From: Serratia liquefaciens ATCC 27592
GTDB lineage: Bacteria; Pseudomonadota; Gammaproteobacteria; Enterobacterales; Enterobacteriaceae
Assembly (NCBI RefSeq): GCF_000422085.1
Contig: NC_021741.1
Coordinates: forward strand, 2,728,001-2,792,000
Direction: 5' to 3'
Length of the DNA: 64,000 bases
The notes under the pieces: generated by a model
The model's database searches: none
Seen by the model: only the letters and a program-made list of their open reading frames with translations
What the model was told of the DNA's origin: nothing
Translations under genes and position numbers: made by a program
In this document: piece after piece, positions 9,801 to 17,373 of the stretch
How positions within the stretch are numbered: the stretch's first letter is position 1
Layout of the letters: each line of letters starts with the position of its first letter

Positions 9801-9994
9801 CCGGCGGTGCCGGGGCGGAGATGCGCCATGCAATGGGTATCGCCGTCTTCGCCGGCATGCTAGGCGTGACGCTGTTCGGTCTGTTCCTGACGCCGGTGTT
9901 TTATGTGGTGATGCGTAACCTGGCCGTTCGTATCGAACGCCGCCGGGCAGAATCGAAGCTGCGCAAACAGCGCATTAAGGAGATCACCTCATGA
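6809..9994 (+). CDS. gesB: RND efflux pump, HAE-1 type (GesB-like)
   Basis: A 1061-residue inner-membrane proton-driven pump with twelve predicted membrane segments and two large periplasmic loops. The proton-relay residues of AcrB-type pumps are present: Asp409-Asp410 in GIVVDDAIVVVENVERHI and Lys947 in GLAAKNAILIVEF. These place it in the drug-exporting HAE-1 group rather than the CusA heavy-metal group, as with Salmonella GesB, which is gold-induced yet exports organic compounds. Its start overlaps the gesA stop (TAATG) and its end overlaps the gesC start by 4 bp, so translation is probably coupled. Confidence 0.88.
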   Translation: MTFPRFFIARPIFAIVLSILMVLAGSVAFFQLPLSEYPAVTPPTVQVTASYPGANPKVIAETVAAPLEQAITGVEGMLYMSSQSATDGRMILTVTFAQGTNADMAQVQVQNRVSRALPRLPEEVQRQGVVTQKTSPDILMVVHLLSPDQRYDPLYISNYAYLQVRDELSRIPGVSDVLVWGAGEYSMRLWLDPDLIAARGLTAGDVIAAVREQNVQVAAGSVGQTPNSNAAFQVTVNTLGRLTDEEQFGDIIIRTGSDGQITRLRDVARIEMGADAYALRSLLDGEPAVALQIIQSPGANALDVSKAVRATMQRLETHFPAGLTSRIAYDPTVFVSASLESVATTLLEAILLVVIVVVLFLHNWRASLIPLMAVPVSLIGTFAVMHLMGFSLNTLSLFGLVLSIGIVVDDAIVVVENVERHIENGEEPPQAARRAMDEVTGPIIAITSVLAAVFIPTAFLSGLQGEFYQQFALTIAISTILSAINSLTLSPALAGLLLRPRKAAIARDPRTLRGRADRLFRAFGRPFRHAPSAYGNMVRKVVRVSGLALLVYGGLLALTFFGFKAVPPGFVPMQDKYYLVGIAQLPNSASLERTDAVVKQMSKIALAEPGVESVVAFPGLSINGFVNVPNAAVMFVMLDPFEARTTDDLSATAIAGRLQAKFAGIPDGFLGVFPPPPVPGLGATGGFKMQIEDRSGAGLDALVQQTQILMTKATESGQVAGLMTSFDVNAPQLDVAIDRTKAMSQGVRLADIFESLQVYLGSLYVNDFNRFGRTYKVTAQADADHRMQAEAIGRLQVRNAVGKMLPLSSFVTVTPSSGPDRVIHYNGYPSADISGGAMAGISSGQAVAVMERLAKEVLPEGMTFEWTDLTYQQKLAGDSALFIFPLCVLLAYLILAAQYNSWLLPLAVLLIVPMCLLSAIIGVWMTGGDNNVFVQIGLIVLVGLAAKNAILIVEFARTLEAEGASALDAVIEACRLRLRPILMTSLAFIAGVVPLVFAGGAGAEMRHAMGIAVFAGMLGVTLFGLFLTPVFYVVMRNLAVRIERRRAESKLRKQRIKEITS

Positions 9995-11487
9995 AAAGCC
10001 TCTATCAATCGCTGTGGTTCCCCCTGAGTGCGCTTACCCTGTTAACCGGGTGTTCATCTGTAGGGCCAGACTATTCGCCGCCTTCGCTGTCTTCGGCACG
10101 GCTTCCCGCCAGCTTTGGTGAAGCTTCGCCAGGCCTTAATTCCGGTACAGTGGAGGTTGAATGGTGGCGAGCCTTCGACGATCCGATATTGAACGGACTG
10201 ATCCGGCAGGCGCTTTCGGTTAATCATGATATCGGCATTGCCGCCATGCGGCTCGAAGAAGCAAAAGCCCTGCTGCGCGAGAATCGTCAGAGCTTTCTGC
10301 CAAGCGGCGGCCCTGCTTTCAGCTATGAAAACCGTCGCAAGAGCGAGATAGAGACGTCGCCTGACCAGTCTCGTCAGCAGGAAACCTATCGCGGTGCCGT
10401 AGACAGCGCCTGGGAAATCGATCTGTTCGGTCGCGTGCGCCGTTCGGTTGAGGAAGCCCAGGCGCAGGCAGGTTCGCGTGAAGCCCTGCTGCGCGATGTG
10501 CAAGCCGGCGTTGCAGCAGCGGTGGCCGCCACCTGGTTTGAACTGCGCGGTATCGAGGCCGAGCGTGCTGTCGTTGAAGATATCACCCGAAGCCAGCGCG
10601 AGAGCCTGGCTCAGGTTGAACGTCTGGCGAATGCCGGTTCAGCCAGTGAGTTCGACCGACTGCGCGCCGAGGCGTTATTACGCAATGTCGAGGTTGTCGC
10701 CCCCGAGCTCGAGCGCCGTCGCGCGGTTTCCGTCAATGCGCTGGCGGTATTGCTCGGCGAAACGCCGCAAAGGTTTAGCCCTCCAGTCGCCATACCTGGG
10801 CGTGATGAACTGAAGGTTACCTCCCTCGCCGTCGGCAACCCCGAGGCGCTCCTGGCACGACGTGCCGATATTGCGGCGGCGGAACGCACTCTGGCGGCAG
10901 CAACAGCGCGGATTGGGGTAGAAACGGCAGGTCTCTACCCCGAGATCCAGGTACAAGGCTCGATCGGATTCGTTGCCGGGAACCTCGATGCAGTGAACGG
11001 TGCCGGAGCTTTGTCCGGTTTTATCCTTCCGGTCATTCGCTGGTCTCTGCTCGATAACGGTCGCGTCCGCGCGCGGATTGCCGCCAGTGAAGCTCGCGCC
11101 CAAGAAGCCCTGCTCCTCTACGATCAAACCCTATTGCGCGCGCTACAGGAAACCGACGACGCCTTCAAAACCTATAAAACAACAGGCAGCACGCTCGAAC
11201 TGCGCCTGCTTGAATCAGCAGCCAATCGTGAGGCCGCTCGTCTCGCCCGGTTGCAGTTTTCCCAGGGGCAAGGCCTCTATCTGGAAGTCCTTGACGCAGA
11301 GCGTTCCGACTTTAACAGCCGGCGAGCGCTGGCGGTCGCACGCACCGAACAACAACTCGCCGTGGTCAGCATCTATAAGGCATTGGGAGGTGGTTGGCAG
11401 GTGTGTACTGTGGAGACGACGCTCTGCGGCGGTGCCAAAACGAGGCCGAACCTGCCCCTGGCAAAACAAATCCCTGACAGGTCTTGA
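9991..11487 (+). CDS. gesC: RND outer-membrane channel lipoprotein (GesC-like)
   Basis: A 498-residue TolC/OprM-family channel of the NodT group. It begins MKSLYQSLWFPLSALTLLTGC, a lipoprotein signal, followed by VGPDYSPP and two long repeated helical segments typical of outer-membrane efflux proteins. The C-terminus runs on past the usual GGGW end with a cysteine-containing tail of about 30 residues. The start overlaps gesB by 4 bp. Its stop codon TGA (11485-11487) lies inside the -35 box of the golT promoter, so the island is packed without spacer here. Confidence 0.83.
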   Translation: MKSLYQSLWFPLSALTLLTGCSSVGPDYSPPSLSSARLPASFGEASPGLNSGTVEVEWWRAFDDPILNGLIRQALSVNHDIGIAAMRLEEAKALLRENRQSFLPSGGPAFSYENRRKSEIETSPDQSRQQETYRGAVDSAWEIDLFGRVRRSVEEAQAQAGSREALLRDVQAGVAAAVAATWFELRGIEAERAVVEDITRSQRESLAQVERLANAGSASEFDRLRAEALLRNVEVVAPELERRRAVSVNALAVLLGETPQRFSPPVAIPGRDELKVTSLAVGNPEALLARRADIAAAERTLAAATARIGVETAGLYPEIQVQGSIGFVAGNLDAVNGAGALSGFILPVIRWSLLDNGRVRARIAASEARAQEALLLYDQTLLRALQETDDAFKTYKTTGSTLELRLLESAANREAARLARLQFSQGQGLYLEVLDAERSDFNSRRALAVARTEQQLAVVSIYKALGGGWQVCTVETTLCGGAKTRPNLPLAKQIPDRS

Positions 11488-11514
11488 CCTTCCCACAGTG
11501 GGAAGCTTTAAGCT
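11484..11514 (+). promoter_or_regulatory. GolS/CueR-type promoter of golT
   Basis: The -35 TTGACC (11484-11489), a 19-bp spacer and TAAGCT (11509-11514) closely follow the layout I recall for E. coli copA. The spacer contains a perfect dyad CTTCCCA-CAG-TGGGAAG (11489-11505), the best MerR-family operator of the three in this island. Confidence 0.85.
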
Positions 11515-11547
11515 TTTCGATATCCGAATCAGTAAAGGGGTAGTTCA

Positions 11548-14088
11548 ATGACTTCCGTCTCTGTGCAACAAGGTTCTAATTCAGCCCTGCGCACCACTCG
11601 TCTGAGTCTGCCGGTCGAAGGTATGACCTGTGCTTCCTGCGTTGGCCGCGTCGAACGTGCGCTAAAAGCCGTTCCCGGCGTGCAAACAGCAACGGTCAAC
11701 CTGGCCACCGAGCGCGCCGATATCACTTTCGGCGATCCCGCCGATCCGCAGACAGCCGTTGGTGCCATCGAGAGCGCCGGTTACGCCGTTCGTGAAGAAA
11801 CCACTGAACTCGGCATCGAAGATATGACCTGCGCGTCCTGTGTCGGTCGGGTTGAGAAAGCGCTCAGGCAAATTCCGGGCGTGATCGAAGCGAATGTCAA
11901 CCTGGCGACCGAGCGTGCCCGGGTGCGCCATAGTGCCGGGATCGTCACCACGGCCATGCTTGAAGCCGCGGTCGAACAGGCCGGTTATAAGGCCCGCCGC
12001 TTGTCTGCCGCCACGGCAAGTTCGGACGATCAAGACAGTGAAAGGCGCGAGAACGAAGCACGTGGACTACGCCGATCTTTACTGATTGCCGCCCTCCTGA
12101 CCTTGCCAGTATTCGTCCTCGAAATGGGCTCGCACCTGATTCCCGCGATGCATCATTGGGTGTTAGAGGTTCTGGGTGAACAGCGCAATGGGTATCTGCA
12201 GTTCGTGCTTACCACGCTGGTGCTGTTTGGGCCCGGCCTGCGCTTCTTCCGCAAGGGGGTGCCGGCATTGCTGCGCGGTGCCCCTGACATGAACTCGCTG
12301 GTGTCGGTGGGTACCGCGGCGGCTTATGGCTATTCGGTGGTGGCCACTTTCATTCCGCAAGTGCTGCCGCAAGGTACCGCCAACATCTATTTCGAAGCCG
12401 CCGCGGTGATCGTTACGCTGATTTTGCTTGGGCGCACGCTGGAGGCTCGCGCCAAGGGGCGAACCTCTCAGGCGATAAAACGGTTGGTTGGGCTGCAGGC
12501 CAAAACGGCGCGCGTCGAGCGTAACGGTGAAACCCTGGAAATCCCGCTCGACCAGGTGACCACCGGTGATGTCGTGTTCGTTCGCCCGGGCGAGAAGATC
12601 CCGGTCGACGGTCAGGTCGTCGAAGGTGCCTCTTATGTAGATGAAAGCATGATCACCGGCGAACCGGTGCCGGTGTCCAAGGGGGTCGATGCCGAAGTGG
12701 TCGGCGGCACCATCAACAAAACCGGGGCATTCAGCTTCCGCGTCACCAAAGTCGGTGCCAATACGGTACTCGCGCAAATTATCCGCTTGGTTGAGGAAGC
12801 CCAGGGTTCCAAGCTGCCGATCCAGGCGTTGGTCGACAAGGTGACCCTGTGGTTCGTCCCAGCGGTGATGGCGGCGGCAGCGCTGACGTTCCTGATCTGG
12901 TTAATCTTCGGACCGACGCCGGCACTGACCTTCGCGCTGGTGAATGCGGTGGCCGTGCTGATTATCGCCTGCCCTTGCGCCATGGGGCTGGCCACCCCCA
13001 CCTCGATAATGGTCGGCACTGGCCGCGCCGCCGAGCTCGGCGTGCTGTTCCGTAAAGGCGAAGCCTTGCAGGCACTACGAGATGTCAGCGTTATCGCGCT
13101 GGACAAAACTGGCACCCTAACCAAAGGTCGCCCTGAGTTGACCGACTTGCTACCGGCCGAGGGCTTCGATTACGACGAGGTTCTGGCGTTGGTTGCCGCC
13201 GTGGAGACCCGTTCGGAGCACCCTATCGCCGAAGCCATCGTCGCCGCCGCAAAACAGCGCGACCTCAAGATCGCCGCTATTGAAGCCTTCGATGCCACAC
13301 CGGGCTTCGGTGTATCAGCCAAGGTCAGCGGCCGAACCGTCTCCGTCGGAGCCGACCGCTTCATGACGCAGCTCGGCCTGGACGTGGCCAGTTTCCTGCC
13401 GGCCGCCCAGCGTCTCGGAGAGCAAGGCAAGAGCCCGCTTTATGCTGCGATAGACGGTCGTTTGGCGGCGGTGATCGCCGTTGCCGACCCGATTAAAGAG
13501 ACCACGCCAGAGGCAATCAAGGCGTTGCACGCATTGGGGCTCAAGGTCGCGATGATCACCGGTGATAATGCAGCAACCGCCTCGGCAATCGCCCGACAGC
13601 TCGGTATCGATGAGGTCGCGGCTGAGGTTTTACCCGACGGTAAGGTCGCGGCGCTGAAGCAGTTCCGCAGCCATGGTGCACGCGTCGCTTTCGTGGGGGA
13701 CGGCATCAACGACGCCCCGGCGCTGGCCGAAGCAGATGTTGGGTTGGCCATCGGTACGGGAACCGATGTAGCTATCGAAGCGGCAGACGTGGTGTTGATG
13801 TCCGGTGACCTGCGTGGTGTGGCAAATGCCATTGCGCTCAGCCAGGCGACGATCCGCAACATCAAGCAGAACCTGTTCTGGGCCTTTGCCTACAACGCAG
13901 TGCTGATCCCGGTTGCGGCAGGCATGCTTTACCCGATAAACGGCACCTTGCTTTCGCCGATCTTCGCCGCTGCAGCGATGGCGCTCTCCAGCGTCTTCGT
14001 GCTCGGCAACGCGCTCCGTCTAAAGCGTTTCCAGGCACCGATGGGTATCGAATCCCGCCCTGTTGGGCCAGAAAACGTAAAGGTTTAG
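11548..14088 (+). CDS. golT: Cu(I)/Au(I)-exporting P1B-type ATPase (GolT/CopA-like)
   Basis: An 846-residue metal-exporting ATPase of the inner membrane. Two N-terminal heavy-metal-associated domains carry MTCASC (Cys28/Cys31 and Cys95/Cys98). The membrane CPC metal site is Cys475-Pro-Cys477, the phosphorylated aspartate is Asp519 in DKTGT, and the SEHP and GDGINDAP signatures follow. These mark a P1B-1 monovalent-metal pump. AAAGGGG precedes the ATG. Promoter type and neighbours fit GolT, which expels gold and copper; a plain CopA role cannot be excluded from this sequence alone. Confidence 0.88.
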   Translation: MTSVSVQQGSNSALRTTRLSLPVEGMTCASCVGRVERALKAVPGVQTATVNLATERADITFGDPADPQTAVGAIESAGYAVREETTELGIEDMTCASCVGRVEKALRQIPGVIEANVNLATERARVRHSAGIVTTAMLEAAVEQAGYKARRLSAATASSDDQDSERRENEARGLRRSLLIAALLTLPVFVLEMGSHLIPAMHHWVLEVLGEQRNGYLQFVLTTLVLFGPGLRFFRKGVPALLRGAPDMNSLVSVGTAAAYGYSVVATFIPQVLPQGTANIYFEAAAVIVTLILLGRTLEARAKGRTSQAIKRLVGLQAKTARVERNGETLEIPLDQVTTGDVVFVRPGEKIPVDGQVVEGASYVDESMITGEPVPVSKGVDAEVVGGTINKTGAFSFRVTKVGANTVLAQIIRLVEEAQGSKLPIQALVDKVTLWFVPAVMAAAALTFLIWLIFGPTPALTFALVNAVAVLIIACPCAMGLATPTSIMVGTGRAAELGVLFRKGEALQALRDVSVIALDKTGTLTKGRPELTDLLPAEGFDYDEVLALVAAVETRSEHPIAEAIVAAAKQRDLKIAAIEAFDATPGFGVSAKVSGRTVSVGADRFMTQLGLDVASFLPAAQRLGEQGKSPLYAAIDGRLAAVIAVADPIKETTPEAIKALHALGLKVAMITGDNAATASAIARQLGIDEVAAEVLPDGKVAALKQFRSHGARVAFVGDGINDAPALAEADVGLAIGTGTDVAIEAADVVLMSGDLRGVANAIALSQATIRNIKQNLFWAFAYNAVLIPVAAGMLYPINGTLLSPIFAAAAMALSSVFVLGNALRLKRFQAPMGIESRPVGPENVKV

Positions 14089-14122
14089 GCGGCAACACTA
14101 CAACACGTTTGAGGAGGCCAGC

Positions 14123-14431
14123 ATGGCCGGTGAATTTCATCCTCAGGTCGTCATCTACACCATGCCGACGTGCTCAGACTGCCAAACGTTGAAATCCTGG
14201 CTCGAAAATGAAGGGATCGCTTTCGAAGAACGCGATCTCTCCAACCCCGAGATCAGCGAGGAGGCCAAGGCGCGTGGCGGTGTATGTATCGCGCCAACCA
14301 CTCAGGTGAACGCGAAAGTGTTCTATCGCACCTATCACCTGGATTGGTTGTGGTACTCGATCTGTCCAATCGCGCCAGCGAGTGCCAGCGATAACGCTAC
14401 CTGTCGATCCATAGCCGATCCCCCGCTTTAG
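14123..14431 (+). CDS. Glutaredoxin-like protein in the gold/copper island
   Basis: A 102-residue protein with the thioredoxin-fold start VVIYTMPTCSDCQTLK (Cys17-Ser-Asp-Cys20), an active-site CxxC motif, and a central APTTQVNAKVFY segment resembling the cis-Pro region of glutaredoxins. After about residue 68 the sequence stops looking like the family. A different frame there reads SPGLVVVLDLSNR and stops at 14394, so the 3' end may be frameshifted. It sits 34 bp after golT with AGGAGG just upstream of the ATG. A role in thiol buffering or metal hand-off is inferred from context only. It is not part of the Salmonella golTSB set I know. Confidence 0.7.
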   Translation: MAGEFHPQVVIYTMPTCSDCQTLKSWLENEGIAFEERDLSNPEISEEAKARGGVCIAPTTQVNAKVFYRTYHLDWLWYSICPIAPASASDNATCRSIADPPL

Positions 14432-14451
14432 GGGGATTTAATGAATCCCCC
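14418..14451 (+). promoter_or_regulatory. Competing stem-loops before golS
   Basis: Three complementary arms occur in a row: ATCCCCC (14418-14424), GGGGGATT (14431-14438) and AATCCCCC (14444-14451). The middle arm can pair with either neighbour, giving two mutually exclusive hairpins. The second ends 2-3 bases before the golS ribosome-binding site (AGAAGGAG). The first contains the stop of the glutaredoxin-like gene. Confidence 0.6.
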
Positions 14452-14465
14452 AGAAGGAGTGAATA

Positions 14466-14966
14466 ATGAACATCGGTCAAGCAGCCAAGTCCTCTGGCGT
14501 TTCGGCAAAGATGATCCGCTATTACGAACAAATTGGCCTGATTCCGAAAGCCCTTCGTTCTGATGCCGGTTACCGGCATTACAGCTCACAGGACGTACAC
14601 AGTCTGCGATTTATTCGTCGTGCACGCGATCTGGGGTTTTCTGTCGAGCAGATCTCGGCCCTGCTGGTCTTGTGGAACGACCGCGATCGTGCCAGCGCCG
14701 ACGTTAAAGAGATGGCGCTTTCCCATGTTGCCAGGTTGAAAGCCAAGATCGCCGAACTGCAAGAGATGGCGCAAACTCTCGAATACCTTGCCGATCACTG
14801 CCATGGCAACGATCGCCCAGACTGCCCGATCCTGGCGGATTTGGCTGAGCCTGCCACAACCACGGAGCCCAGCCTGCAAACCCCTCGTGAGGCGCCACGC
14901 TTTGGCGCTTATACACCGGTATCGTCATTGAATTCAAAGCAAAAATTTTCACTGAAAAGCATTTGA
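14466..14966 (+). CDS. golS: MerR-family gold/copper sensor (GolS-like)
   Basis: A 166-residue MerR-family activator: N-terminal winged helix (MNIGQAAKSSGVSAKMIRYYEQ), dimerisation helix and C-terminal metal loop. The metal ligands Cys112 and Cys120 and the monovalent-selective Ser77 are present. The loop reads CHGNDRPDC, with Pro118 as I recall for GolS (CueR has Ala118) and His113, where GolS has Ala and CueR has Pro. A tail of about 40 residues exceeds CueR length. AGAAGGAG precedes the ATG. It probably activates the promoters at 5560, 11484 and 14963. Gold preference is inferred. Confidence 0.82.
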   Translation: MNIGQAAKSSGVSAKMIRYYEQIGLIPKALRSDAGYRHYSSQDVHSLRFIRRARDLGFSVEQISALLVLWNDRDRASADVKEMALSHVARLKAKIAELQEMAQTLEYLADHCHGNDRPDCPILADLAEPATTTEPSLQTPREAPRFGAYTPVSSLNSKQKFSLKSI

Positions 14967-14993
14967 CCTTGCCACGTTGTCAACCCGCATAGT
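14963..14993 (+). promoter_or_regulatory. GolS/CueR-type promoter of golB
   Basis: TTGACC (14963-14968), a 19-bp spacer and CATAGT (14988-14993), with an imperfect dyad CTTGCCA then TGTCAAC in the spacer. The golS stop codon lies inside the -35 box, mirroring the arrangement at the gesC-golT junction. Confidence 0.75.
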
Positions 14994-15025
14994 GGCCAGA
15001 CACCCTAAAGAACCAGGAGATTGAG

Positions 15026-15226
15026 ATGCACAGTTTCTACATTCCCAATATGACCTGCGGCGGTTGCGCGAAAACCGTAACCAAGGCACTACACAGTGTC
15101 GATCCGCAGGCCCAGATTGAAACCGACCCGGCCGCGCGTCAGGTTCAGGTCGATAGTATTCAGGACGAAAGTGATTTTCTCGCGGTGCTGCGTGAAGCAG
15201 GCTATCCGGCGCGAGAAGACCAATAG
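15026..15226 (+). CDS. golB: Heavy-metal-binding chaperone (GolB/CopZ-like)
   Basis: A 66-residue single-domain protein with the ferredoxin-like HMA motif MTCGGC near residues 9-14. Such proteins bind monovalent metal through the two cysteines and deliver or sequester it in the cytoplasm. AGGAG lies 7 bp before the ATG. It has its own GolS-type promoter immediately after golS, as in Salmonella golS-golB. Confidence 0.85.
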   Translation: MHSFYIPNMTCGGCAKTVTKALHSVDPQAQIETDPAARQVQVDSIQDESDFLAVLREAGYPAREDQ

Positions 15227-15318
15227 CCAACCCACATTGGTCTGAAAAGCTCACACTGAGCGAATCAACGTCGTCGCCAGTCTTAATCGATACAGGCCAC
15301 AGAAAAGGAAATCACAGC

Positions 15319-15579
15319 ATGAAAAACGTCAATCTGGCCCTCGCTGCCCTCGCACTGGCCACCCTGTCGTTCACGACCGTCGCCGCTACCCTGGTTGACT
15401 CAGCACCCACCGATCGGCAAAAAGCCGGGATCATTAGCGCCTGCGCAGCAAGCAATAATCTTTCTAGCCTACAGCGGGAACTGGAAGCCAAGGCGGCCGA
15501 AGCTGGCGCCGAGGTTTATCGCATCATCGGCGCCTCCGGCAATAACCGTCTGTGTGGCACAGCTGAAATTTATAAATAA
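15319..15579 (+). CDS. DUF1471 (BhsA/YdgH-like) periplasmic protein
   Basis: An 86-residue protein with a cleavable signal (MKNVNLALAALALATLSFTTVAA) and a compact DUF1471/YhcN-type domain ending YRIIGASGNNRLCGTAEIYK. Members such as BhsA and McbA are stress-induced periplasmic or outer-membrane-associated proteins; BhsA (ComC) lowers copper permeability in E. coli. This copy has two cysteines, unlike its paralogue at 61397. It follows golB by 92 bp with no terminator between, so it may be read from the golB promoter. A metal role is inferred from position. Confidence 0.72.
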   Translation: MKNVNLALAALALATLSFTTVAATLVDSAPTDRQKAGIISACAASNNLSSLQRELEAKAAEAGAEVYRIIGASGNNRLCGTAEIYK

Positions 15580-15596
15580 AATTGAGTCGGTAAGAC

Positions 15597-15628
15597 ATGA
15601 GGCCCACATGCGGCCTCATGTGGGTTTG
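15597..15628 (+). terminator. Terminator at the end of the gold/copper island
   Basis: CCCACATG (15603-15610) pairs with CATGTGGG (15617-15624), followed by TTTGG. An overlapping stem ATGAGGCC/GGCCTCAT (15597-15604/15612-15619) is an alternative fold. The short T run makes this a moderate call. Confidence 0.6.
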
Positions 15629-15885
15629 GCACCCATTATTTTCCGTTTTCCATCCCCACCACGCAAAACACGCTGGTATTCGTTCTCACAATCCGTACCA
15701 TACACGCCACATTGATGCATGTTGGGTGCGTTTATCCCCAGACAACCAGGCATGACAGCACGCCAAGGTTCTTCACGGCCCCGAGAGCGAAATGAATAAT
15801 GACCCAATCAGCCTGTTGAATGCTAAACTTGCTGCCTAAAACGTCATGCCCATAGTGCCCCCAATTGAGAACGAGCACGATTTAA
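15629..15885. other. Spacer between the island and ttcA
   Basis: About 260 bp with no gene I can support. A 63-codon minus-strand frame (15616-15807) lacks a ribosome-binding site and family resemblance. This stretch must hold the ttcA promoter, but no strong hexamers stand out. Confidence 0.4.
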
Positions 15886-16818
15886 ATGTCAGAAAAACAA
15901 ACCGTTAGTCAAAAAGAGCAATACAACCTCAACAAATTGCACAAGCGTCTGCGCCGCAACGTGGGCGAAGCGATTGCCGACTTCAACATGATTGAAGAAG
16001 GCGACCGCATCATGGTCTGCCTGTCCGGCGGTAAAGACAGCTACACCATGCTGGAAATTCTGCGCAACCTGCAGCAGAGTGCACCGGTCAATTTCTCACT
16101 GATTGCCGTTAACCTCGATCAGAAACAGCCTGGCTTCCCTGAGCATATCCTGCCCGCCTATCTGGAAAGTTTAGGGGTGGAATACAAGATCGTTGAGGAG
16201 AACACCTACAGTATCGTCAAGGACAAGATCCCCGAGGGCAAAACCACCTGCTCCCTGTGTTCGCGTCTGCGCCGCGGTATTCTTTACCGCACCGCTACCG
16301 AGCTGGGTGCCACCAAGATTGCGCTCGGCCACCACCGTGATGACATTCTGCAGACCCTGTTCCTCAATATGTTCTACGGCGGCAAACTGAAAGGCATGCC
16401 ACCTAAACTAATGAGCGACGACGGTAAGCACGTGGTGATCCGTCCGCTGGCTTACTGCCGTGAAAAAGATATTGAGCGTTTCTCGGTGGCGAAAGCATTC
16501 CCGATTATTCCGTGCAACCTGTGCGGTTCGCAGCCTAACCTGCAGCGTCAGGTAATTGGCGACATGCTGCGCGACTGGGATAAACGCTATCCAGGCCGCC
16601 TGGAAACCATGTTCAGCGCAATGCAAAACGTGGTGCCTTCGCACCTTAGCGACTTTAACCTGTTTGATTTCAAAGGCATTCACCACGGCAGTGAAGTCGT
16701 TGACGGTGGCGATTTGGCCTTCGATCGCGAAGACATTCCGATGCAGCCGGTGGGTTGGCAGCCGGAAGAGACGGATGAACCTGCCCCGGCACGTTTAGAC
16801 GTGCTCGAAATCAAGTAA
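15886..16818 (+). CDS. ttcA: tRNA 2-thiocytidine-32 synthetase TtcA
   Basis: A 310-residue cytoplasmic enzyme that thiolates cytidine 32 of certain tRNAs using ATP and an iron-sulfur cluster. The PP-loop SGGKDS is at residues 47-52. The cluster-binding cysteines are Cys122 and Cys125 (CSLC) and Cys213 (within CNLC), the same positions I recall for E. coli TtcA. In E. coli the Rac prophage is integrated at ttcA; here the gene is intact and no phage lies next to it. The next plus-strand gene is the VOC protein. Confidence 0.96.
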   Translation: MSEKQTVSQKEQYNLNKLHKRLRRNVGEAIADFNMIEEGDRIMVCLSGGKDSYTMLEILRNLQQSAPVNFSLIAVNLDQKQPGFPEHILPAYLESLGVEYKIVEENTYSIVKDKIPEGKTTCSLCSRLRRGILYRTATELGATKIALGHHRDDILQTLFLNMFYGGKLKGMPPKLMSDDGKHVVIRPLAYCREKDIERFSVAKAFPIIPCNLCGSQPNLQRQVIGDMLRDWDKRYPGRLETMFSAMQNVVPSHLSDFNLFDFKGIHHGSEVVDGGDLAFDREDIPMQPVGWQPEETDEPAPARLDVLEIK

Positions 16819-16827
16819 GCCGTTGTT

Positions 16828-16854
16828 CCGCCCGCACACTGCGGGCGGCTCTTT
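16828..16854 (+). terminator. Terminator of ttcA
   Basis: CCGCCCGC (16828-16835) pairs perfectly with GCGGGCGG (16841-16848) over a 5-nt loop, followed by CTCTTT. Confidence 0.72.
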
Positions 16855-16924
16855 ACCCCCCTTCAGTTGGCGATCCCGCTCGCATTTTCAGCAGAATTCA
16901 CCAGACAGTGCGGTTTTTATCCTA

Positions 16925-16944
16925 TACTGTGTTTTTATACAGTC
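16925..16944 (+). promoter_or_regulatory. LexA (SOS) box upstream of the VOC gene
   Basis: The 20-mer TACTGTGTTTTTATACAGTC has the invariant CTGT-N8-ACAG core and matches 16 of 20 positions of the E. coli LexA consensus. It overlaps a -10-like TATACT (16923-16928) and ends 15 bp before the start codon of the next gene, a normal place for LexA to block a promoter. Confidence 0.78.
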
Positions 16945-16959
16945 ACCAGGAGATTACCG

Positions 16960-17358
16960 ATGAACATCACGCCTTGCTTGTCTCACGTTTCTCTCGGCAG
17001 CAATAATTTTGACGCCGCAGCTGATTTTTACGATCGCACCCTCGCCGCCTTAGGTTGCCGCCGGGTTTTGGAACACCCAGGGGCCATAGGCTATGGCCGT
17101 GATTATCCGGAGTTTTGGTTGCAGCTGCCGATCGACGGCAAACCGGCTACCACCGGCAACGGCATTCATGTGGGTTTTTTCGCCACCAGCAAGCAGCAGG
17201 TTGATGATTTTTACCGGCAGGCGCTGCTGGCCGGAGCGACGGATGAAGGTGCCCCCGGTTCACGGCCGCACTATGGTGAAGCCTATTACGGCTGCTTTGT
17301 ACGTGACCTGGACGGGCACAAGATTGAAGCCAGTTTCTGGGATGAGAGTGCGGCCTGA
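16960..17358 (+). CDS. VOC-superfamily (glyoxalase-fold) protein under a LexA box
   Basis: A 132-residue single-domain protein of the vicinal-oxygen-chelate fold: start LSHVSLGSNNFDAAADFYDRTL, middle GNGIHVGFF and C-terminal YGCFVRDLDGHKIEASF. Metal-ligand-like residues are His9 and the Glu of KIEA. Such proteins include glyoxalases, dioxygenases and antibiotic-binding proteins, so the substrate cannot be named. The ATG at 16960 is chosen because AGGAG lies just upstream and the frame before it crosses the SOS box. It is a lone gene between ttcA and fnrS/zntB; DNA-damage induction is inferred from the operator. Confidence 0.8.
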   Translation: MNITPCLSHVSLGSNNFDAAADFYDRTLAALGCRRVLEHPGAIGYGRDYPEFWLQLPIDGKPATTGNGIHVGFFATSKQQVDDFYRQALLAGATDEGAPGSRPHYGEAYYGCFVRDLDGHKIEASFWDESAA

Positions 17359-17373
17359 GGGCAAATTGCGGAC

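Noticed and set aside
6809..9994. CusA-type heavy-metal RND pump
   Set aside because: The TM4 Asp-Asp pair and overall length match HAE-1 pumps, and methionine-pair metal relays of CusA are not evident.
15616..15807. 63-codon minus-strand frame between the gold island and ttcA
   Set aside because: No ribosome-binding site, no signal or domain resemblance, and it overlaps the island's terminator region.
15886..16818. Prophage or attachment site at ttcA, as for Rac in E. coli
   Set aside because: ttcA is full length with all catalytic cysteines, and no integrase or phage gene is adjacent.
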